Below are positions 57,666 through 64,000 of a stretch of 64,000 nucleotides of DNA, one piece after another. The DNA is taken from positions 19,223,001 to 19,287,000 of the forward strand of contig NW_024466512.1 of the NCBI RefSeq assembly GCF_017591425.1. The letters run 5' to 3'. The notes under the pieces are model-generated. The model ran no database searches. It was not told where the DNA came from and saw only the letters and a program-made list of their open reading frames with translations. Origin of the DNA: Ochotona curzoniae. Its lineage: Eukaryota; Chordata; Mammalia; Lagomorpha; Ochotonidae. Every line of letters starts with the position of its first letter. Positions within the stretch are counted from its first letter, which is position 1. A program made the translations under genes and the position numbers.

Positions 57666-58274
57666 TTCAAACTTACCAGGAATTCAAAAATGCAGCCAGG
57701 TTTGAGAGGTCTGAATCATTCCTATTCAACACCTGTTCTCTGTCTTCCTTCCTTTGCTCTTTTCAGACCCACTCTGTGGTGCTCCTACGTCATGAGGGCT
57801 CTGGTGCCTGCATTGCCTTCCCAATTCCGGATCTGCCCAAAGTTTGGGATGTCTCTACCCATCACCCAGGGTAGCTTCCTCACATACCCCAAATCATTCC
57901 ATTAGAAGACATGTCTTAAGCATGGTAGCAAATGGAATTTTCACTGTTTCAGCCAAATCTGTTAGACCAAAAGCCCCTTCCTGCAGCTCTCTATTGACGG
58001 TGCTCCGCAGAAAACATTCAGGCGCAGCGGGAGAGAATGCCTTGTTCACTGACCAAGTCATCTATCGGAGCAGGAGAGAGCAACAGAGGTACAGGAGCCT
58101 GGCGTTTACCAAGCCTCGAAGGCTGGCCTGATCTATCTTATAGCTAGAAAGGAAGACATACAGAGAAAGGAAGCAAAGTGCCCAGCAGGTAGTTTAATAA
58201 ATCAACAAATTAGCTGAAAAAGATTTGGTCTGTGTCTAGAACTGTAGGACCCTGCAGCCCAACAGGAGCTTCAC
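57666..58274. other. Unassigned sequence
   Basis: Overlapping plus frames at 57653-58131 (73-95 codons) match nothing known. No repeat recognised. Confidence 0.5.
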
Positions 58275-58390
58275 AGGCCGTCAGGATCAGCATCTGCTAG
58301 ACACCCATTAGAGATGCAGAATTTCTGGCTCTACACGAGGCTTTCTGAATCCAAATCAAATTCTTAACAAGTTCCCTGGGTGATTCTTTT
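58275..58390 (+). mobile_element. MER5A-like DNA transposon fossil
   Basis: 'ACCCATTAGAGATGCAGAAT', 'TTCTGGCTCTACACGAGGCT', 'CTGAATCCAAATCAAATTCT', 'CCCTGGGTGATTCTT' follow MER5A order ('gttagaaatgcagaatctc...gatccccaggtgattc'). Confidence 0.75.
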
Positions 58391-58689
58391 TTACAATGAA
58401 TTTTGAAAAGTGTTGCTACAAAGTAGACAGAAGATAGAAATGGAGTGCTCTACCACAGTCCAGATGAGGACTACAAGGGATAACATCCAAGAACAAGAGA
58501 TGGAAATGCTGTGTAAGTTCAGAAAGGGGTGGGGGTTGGTTGTGCACATATGGAAAAGGATAGAAGGCATCAGAGAGCAGGATACCTTTGGGCATGGTCT
58601 GTAGAAGTGAATACCCAGAAAGGCACCTGCCACCTGCCAGAGCCTTCTGTCTCTCTGGTTGGCCCCTACATAGCTCTGGATACAGATGA

Positions 58690-58860
58690 GCTGTTGCTGA
58701 TGGGTGCCTTCTCTCTCTTACATGCCTGGGAGCTGCTTGAAGTCATGCACAATGTCTTCTCCTTGCCCTGTCTGTTGTACCTGTCTGCACACGACAAGGC
58801 TCTGAAGAATCACTCACAGCAATTGTGAATAAATGTAGGAGTGGCTGAATAAATAAGGAA
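58690..58860 (+). mobile_element. L2 LINE 3' end, diverged
   Basis: 'GGGAGCTGCTTGAAGTCATG', 'TGTGAATAAATGTAGGAGTG', 'GCTGAATAAATAAGG' recall the L2 3' end. Confidence 0.5.
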
Positions 58861-59139
58861 GGACTGGAGTTAAGTCCATAAAAACACAGAGCCCAACTCT
58901 ACTTTGCCCCTCCCATTGTCTTCACCCCGACCTTGACCCATGGAACACAGACAGGCGCCCTCAGTTCTGACTACGACTCATTAAAAAAAAAAGATATAAA
59001 AAAATTTCAAATCTCAAATCCATTCAAGTGTGTCTGGGCTGCTTATCAGCTGGGATCCTTCACACTCCAGGCTTTGTGGTTCCAAACGTTCACAGCTAAC
59101 CCTCTTCGGAGGGAGGAAAGGCCAGGATAATACTTGAGA

Positions 59140-59310
59140 AAGGGTGTGTGACGTTGAGTAAGTTTTTTCACTTCTCCGTGTCTGAAGATTCTCATCTGTG
59201 AAGCAGCAAGAATAGTGGTAACATCTGTCTCACAGGGTACTCCAGGATTAAATAAGCTCATACCAAGTGTGGGGGGTTTAGTTCCCGGGACACACTACAC
59301 ATTCAGTCAA
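59140..59310 (+). mobile_element. MIR SINE
   Basis: 'GTGTGACGTTGAGTAAGTTT', 'TTTCACTTCTCCGTGTCTGA', 'GATTCTCATCTGTGAAGCAG', 'GATTAAATAAGCTCATACCA'. Confidence 0.78.
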
Positions 59311-59864
59311 TGTCAACAGCATCCATCCACCTTGGGTTCCAGAGCCTAACCCACTACACCTCTTTTCTGACATTCTGTTAATGGCATTCACTGGTCCTTC
59401 AGACCTCCCTGTGGATACCACATAACCTGGTGTGGAGCAGCATCTCAGTCTTCCAGGAATGCAATGCCCTCTAACATAGGTGTCTTCATAATCACTGCAA
59501 TTCTCTCTATTAACTGTAGGGAAAGTATGTGGAGATGTGGTTGGCATGGAGATACCTACCTTCTCTTAAAGGTACAGAACGTGCCTCTTAAGAAGGAACA
59601 CACAGATAGCAGTGTCCCCACAAGAAAGCATTAAGCATTAGCACCAGAACTGCCTGCTCAAGCAGAAAGGCATGTTGAGTGATGACAGAAATCTGAATGC
59701 TGGTCTCCATGGACAATCCTCTTCCTAATGCAGTCCCAGAAAAAAAAGTTACTACTAGGAGATAGATGATTCAGTTAGTTCACTGTGTTTGTTCTTGAAT
59801 TTGGATCCATGTTTTGTTTTGTGTTTGGGGGGGATGGAGTGTTCAGGTGATATAAGAAGTGTGG
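59311..59864. other. Unassigned sequence
   Basis: No repeat or gene recognised; a G-run lies at 59826-59833. Confidence 0.5.
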
Positions 59865-60265
59865 GTGTCAATTAAGACACTGCTTAAAGGCAGACAGAAG
59901 GAGGCTTGTATCCCAACCCTGGAGACTCCCGGATCCTCACCAAGGACTATCAGTACGGGCACCAAGGACTATATCCCAACTGCCAAAGAGACCACGGGGA
60001 ACTGGAGTGCCTTCAGAGGCCAAGAACCCTGAGGTCACCCACCCGCTTTTGGATCTACCACACGGAATGGAAGAAGCCCAAATCCTTCCTCGCAGGATCC
60101 AAGGTCATCAGAACAACAGCCAGGAACCCTGAGCGGTCCACAAAAACAGAACAGTAAACTTCCTTTGGGACTAGGGAGAGGAGCTTTCTCTGTTCCTTAC
60201 TTAGTTCCAACTTTGGATCCCCACCCTCTCATGCAATGACCATCAGGGTCACTCCAGAGCCCCCC

Positions 60266-60308
<43 letters not shown>

Positions 60309-61055
60309 ACATTAGAATAGATAGGCAGAGAACAACAAGGAAAGCTTAGAACCAGACAGGAAATGGTCAGTATGGACTCACACATACTTTACTAGGTAGG
60401 ACACAAATATTAATTACTCCTCACTAAGGTATTGAAGATTTCTCTGCACACCCCTCCTAAAACTGTTATGCACCTCAATTGTTGACATATGCCTTGTTAG
60501 AGTTATAACCCAGTTTAGACTATCCTAAAATCTGCCAAGTTCAGCAAAATTATGCTTCAACACTATAAACTGCTAAATACTAAAATGAAAATAGACATGA
60601 GACAGCTGTATAGTACCCTATAGCCATTTTAAGGTGTATAGCAGCCGGTTTTGTGTATAAACTAAAATTGAAATGTCAATGAATTAGTCACATGATGTGG
60701 TTAAGAACTTGCATTTTTTTTTAACATAGTGGTTACTCAATACCATGTCAATTCCATAATGTTGTAAATTGTCGTTGATGTTATGTTGTGACTTTAAATT
60801 GATCAGGATGATATTCTGCCAGCTCTGCCTTCAGACCACAGATGGTCTCCCCAAGAAACTGTTGAATTTACCTGGACAATAAGATGCTGGACTCTATGCT
60901 TGGTATACTCTTGCAATGAAAAAATCTTGACTGAATTTGAAATGTAATACAGCAACAAGGTGGAGGAATCCACCATGGGGGGAGGGCCCTGGGAGGGGTT
61001 GGGGGAATCCCAGAGCCTATGAAACTGTGTCACATAATGCAATGTAATTAATAAA
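59865..61055 (+). mobile_element. Lagomorph-type L1 3' untranslated region (5'-truncated L1)
   Basis: It matches, in order, the rabbit-type L1 3' untranslated region as I remember it: 'GAGGCTTGTATCCCAACCCT', 'GGTCACCCACCCGCTTTTGG', 'GTTCCTTACTTAGTTCCAAC', 'TTGTTGACATATGCCTTGTT', 'AATTAGTCACATGATGTGGT', 'GGACAATAAGATGCTGGACT', 'GGTGGAGGAATCCACCATGG', 'GTGTCACATAATGCAATGTA', ending ATTAATAAAA. The part before the CA repeat is more diverged. No ORF2 remains, so the copy was truncated at insertion. Confidence 0.9.
60269..60310 (+). repeat. (CA)n microsatellite inside the L1 3' untranslated region
   Basis: About 20 CA units with one T interruption near the right end. Confidence 0.95.
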
Positions 61056-61080
61056 ATATATATATATATATTTATATATA
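61056..61080 (+). repeat. (TA)n microsatellite at the L1 / CSINE junction
   Basis: TA units with one extra T, replacing a clean poly(A) tail. Confidence 0.9.
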
Positions 61081-61318
61081 TGCTTAAGATACTACAATCT
61101 CATATTGGAGTTCCTGAGTTCAAATCTAGGCTCCACCTCTCATTTCAGCTCCAAGGTAATATGTACAATGGGAACCAACAGGTGAAGGTTCAAGTACTTG
61201 CACCCCTGCCATCCATGTGGGAGATGGGCCTGAGTGCCAGGTCCTCAGTTTTGGCCCCGGAAGGTAGGATCAATATTGTTTTATCTATCTATGCATCCAT
61301 TTACAAGTCTCTCAACTA
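61081..61318 (+). mobile_element. CSINE2-type SINE, 5'-truncated
   Basis: It starts at 'TGCTTAAGATACTACAATCT', continues with 'GTTCCTGAGTTCAAATCTAG', 'CAAGTACTTGCACCCCTGCC', 'ATCCATGTGGGAGATGGGCC'. The head is missing and the tail is weak. It abuts the L1 end directly. Confidence 0.78.
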
Positions 61319-62639
61319 ATGTTTCTCTATGTTAAACAGAGTACGTAGGGAGATGTGGATTGCCATGATCTCCACCAACAAACAGTCTTCCTACAGCTGT
61401 TAACATCAGGATCCAATCCCCATGAGGACGTGGCACCCCTGAGATGATCTTCTCTGGGTACCCTTCAGAGAATAAGCCTGCAGAGATCTCCACCATTTTC
61501 TCACCTCTGTCAGGAAAACATCTTCCCTCCAGCAACAGACATACCTGGAGCTAACAAGAAGGTTTTAGAGCAGCATGCTTGCTCTGGGGAAGATGTGCAT
61601 GCCAGCACCCAATGTATGAGGACACCCGGGAGGGCAGAGAGGGTATGTAGGAATGGTGCGGTAGCACAGGCCTCCTGGCAGTGTCTTACACTTCCTGCAG
61701 AAGTCCAGGAAAAAAAAACAAGACGGAGCTGTTTCGTCTACTTCCTCCTCCATATTTGGCTCTTGGAAGCTCTGGCATCACTTTTGTGTCCTGTAACACA
61801 CGTCACACATACTGTAAATGGACACAGCAAATTCGCAGCAGAAGGCAACAGCTCTGGCTCCAAGTGGTAGGGGTTTTACCTCAGCTATGAAAATGATGAG
61901 CAGGAATGGATGACTTGGCCTAACTTCCTCTCTGTGTACAGGACACATTGGGGGTTAGACACAGGACAACTCCTGTTCTACATCAGGGAGGGAGCCTGTA
62001 GCTGCATCAGGATTAGAGTCCAGTTTGTTTTTATTGCCTGAGTGGCTCCCCAAGGAAGGGCTGCTCTCTTCTAGACTTTATCCTGAGCAATGAAGTCCCT
62101 GGCTGCTGATACAACAGGATTCCTGCCTTAGTGTCCCTCCCTCTGGCAAAGGGGACAGCTGTCTTGGGTGCATCTTCTTCCCAAAGGCAGAGCCTTGCAT
62201 GCCACCCAGAAATGTACCCAGCTGAGGAGCTCCTACCCCCAGTGTCAATAATGTCACCAGAAACCCCCTGGGTAAAGCAGGACAGTCCTCAGGGAAAGCC
62301 TTCGTGGTAGTCACAACTGTCACTAAAGAGAAGAGGTAGTAGATATAGAAGGGGACCAGATCTTGAGATTCTCAGCCAACACAGCCAACCTCCCAACCTC
62401 AGACAGCAGCCAGCTGGCTGCAAGTCTCCATCTGCTTAAACATCCATTCCTCTTCCTGTTCTACCACAACAAAACAAAAACAAAAACAACAAAAAACTGT
62501 GGCAGGAAATGAATCAGTAACGAAGAAAGCAAAACAATAGGTTCTCATCTGAAAACATTGCCTCATTGACATCCTCTATTAGTATCTTCTACATTTTGGT
62601 TGAATTTGTTGTTTCTGTGCACAGTTGCCTCTCAACCTT
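61319..62639. other. Unassigned sequence
   Basis: No repeat or gene recognised. A short (CAAAA)n patch lies at 62466-62496. Confidence 0.5.
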
Positions 62640-62935
62640 CGATAGAGATAATTTCTGATAAATCCATTGTAAGCTGGAAGTCAAAAATGTGTTTGAGCAC
62701 CTGCCCTACTGAACACTATAGCTTAGCAACATGGCACACCATAGAGTATCAGTGGTTAACACTTATGATCATGAGGCAGGCTGGGACTGTCGCCAAAAGC
62801 ACATGTTGCATACTGCTAGCTGGGGGAAAGATCCAAATTCAGACTTTTGAGTACAGTTTCGTTGGAATGCATATCATTTTGCACTCTCATAAAGTAGAAG
62901 AGCTGTACATCAAACTGTCACAGACCATATGTCCT
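62640..62935 (+). mobile_element. DNA-transposon-like fossil (name uncertain)
   Basis: 'AATCCATTGTAAGCTGGAAG', 'CCCTACTGAACACTATAGCT', 'CAAATTCAGACTTTTGAGTA', 'TCATTTTGCACTCTCATAAA', 'GTACATCAAACTGTCA' follow a common mammalian repeat whose ends carry 'cgtaagtcgaaaatcg...' motifs. The family name is not recalled with certainty. Confidence 0.6.
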
Positions 62936-63164
62936 GTTCATTTTATTTTCTACATCGCAGAAGAGTCTTGTACTAAAGAGTGAGATGAGGGTGGGGAGCT
63001 ACTAGAAGGAATAGCTGATACAACATTTACCCAAGAAACAAAATGAGAGGCGTGAGATGTTAGCACTGATCGCTTAGTAAGACTGGAATGTCACTCAATG
63101 GTTAGCTATTAAAGTGGGAAGTCTGAATGACATGAAAGCTGAAAGAGAAACAATAAAGTCTTTG
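62936..63164. other. Unassigned sequence
   Basis: Nothing identified. Confidence 0.5.
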
Positions 63165-63350
63165 AATTCCAGTGCCTCCACTTAATTGCTGTGTTTACTT
63201 GGACAACATTCGTAAAGTGCATAGTACTCAGTCTCTTCTTTTAAAATAAAATAATAAAATGTGACTCATAAGAATGTCATTAAGGTTGCATGAGCCACTG
63301 CCTGCCAAGTACCTGGAATACAATAGATACTTAGTCAAATGAAAATCAGC
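63165..63350 (+). mobile_element. MIR SINE
   Basis: 'TGCTGTGTTTACTTGGACAA', 'TCTTCTTTTAAAATAAAATA', 'GCCTGCCAAGTACCTGGAAT', 'ACAATAGATACTTAGTCAAA' follow MIR order with altered spacing. Confidence 0.65.
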
Positions 63351-63589
63351 TGTACAATGTCTTTTCAGTTTTCCCGTAAGGATCTTTAATCTCTCCAAAG
63401 CAAGAATCAGCATGTTTTGCCGCACTGACTGTCAAACCTTTATAAGGAAGTAATATCTTTCCTTCAAAATCAATCAAAGAAATGAAATCAAAACTTAAAT
63501 GGTTCTATATTCCTCACTCCTTCCAAAGGGTCCTCGCAGACACTGCCCGCTGCACCCTTGGGATACTGTTGGCAGAGGGTGAGCCTCTC

Positions 63590-63730
63590 ACATAGAACTG
63601 GAAAACCCATGTTTTAATATCTGTGTGCTACTGCCTCCCAGAGAGACTTCAGACAAGCCATTTCTCCTCCCCAAGTGCTAGCATTCTCATTTTTAAAGTG
63701 AAGAGTTTGGGATATAGGATTACTAATTGT
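63590..63730 (+). mobile_element. MIR SINE fragment
   Basis: 'CCCAGAGAGACTTCAGACAA', 'GCCATTTCTCCTCCCCAAGT', 'CATTCTCATTTTTAAAGTGA' follow the MIR core. Confidence 0.6.
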
Positions 63731-64000
63731 GGTCTCATATCTAGGACTCAAGGCATATTAGTTACTGGTTCTGATTATTGGAGTTTTATTTTTGTCTCTT
63801 CTCTCATGCCTATCCCAAGCTATTATGTTTAGCAAACTATCAGATAGCTTTGGTGCATCACAAAGACACCTCTAAATGAAGGAGCATCATCAGGTGTTTC
63901 CCTCATATTTCACCACTTTCAAGCTGCAGACTGTAACATGCAGCTGTCATGCTGAGACTAACACTAGGACTCTGGGGATTTTGGTCAGAGTAAGGCAGAG
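63731..64000. other. Unassigned sequence
   Basis: Nothing identified up to the window end. Confidence 0.5.

Noticed and set aside
1..64000. CRISPR array, operon, prophage or plasmid features
   Set aside because: No regularly spaced repeats with unique spacers, no dense gene content, and clear mammalian SINE/LINE content throughout.

Overview
This is mammalian nuclear DNA, almost certainly from a lagomorph and most likely a pika (Ochotona). The main evidence is about 20 copies of the lagomorph-specific, tRNA-derived CSINE family on both strands. The youngest copies (44870-45201 and 28745-29053) have a head beginning GGGCCTGGCGCGATGG and a tail ending TATCCGCCTTTCCAATAAAA. From memory this is the pika form rather than the rabbit form. 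L1 3' ends of lagomorph type (2985-3345, 45568-46201, 59865-61055) agree. The genus call is recall, not a search result.

I find no gene that I can defend. No open frame exceeds 231 codons, none resembles a known protein, and I see no CpG island, tRNA, rRNA, small nuclear RNA or processed gene copy. The window is best read as intergenic or deep intronic sequence. The feature list is therefore a repeat map plus notes on the unassigned stretches.

Layout: 1-12000 is mostly unassigned sequence with a few SINEs, an L1 tail, MaLR-type LTR remnants and microsatellites. 12000-17000 holds two retroviral-type LTRs, each closed by a target-site duplication: 12724-13321 (4 bp, inserted inside an older MIR) and 16569-16940 (5 bp). 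17000-24300 is dense in CSINEs and also has an L1 3' half (21158-22560) and an L2 (23600-24310). 24300-42000 is mixed unassigned DNA, SINEs, MIRs and MER5-type DNA-transposon fossils. 42610-49885 is one nearly full-length, heavily decayed L1 in + orientation, split by three CSINEs and one younger L1 tail. 50000-64000 is mostly unassigned, with MIRs, an L2, MER5 copies, a lagomorph L1 3' untranslated region and a DNA-transposon-like fossil.

No previously undescribed biological system is visible. The items most worth a check are the two LTRs, the nested L1, a tail-to-tail CSINE pair able to form a long hairpin, a perfect 17-bp inverted repeat at 24889-24956, and a 147-bp exon-like open segment on the minus strand at 9804-9950. 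Repeat boundaries without a target-site duplication are good to about 10-30 bp.
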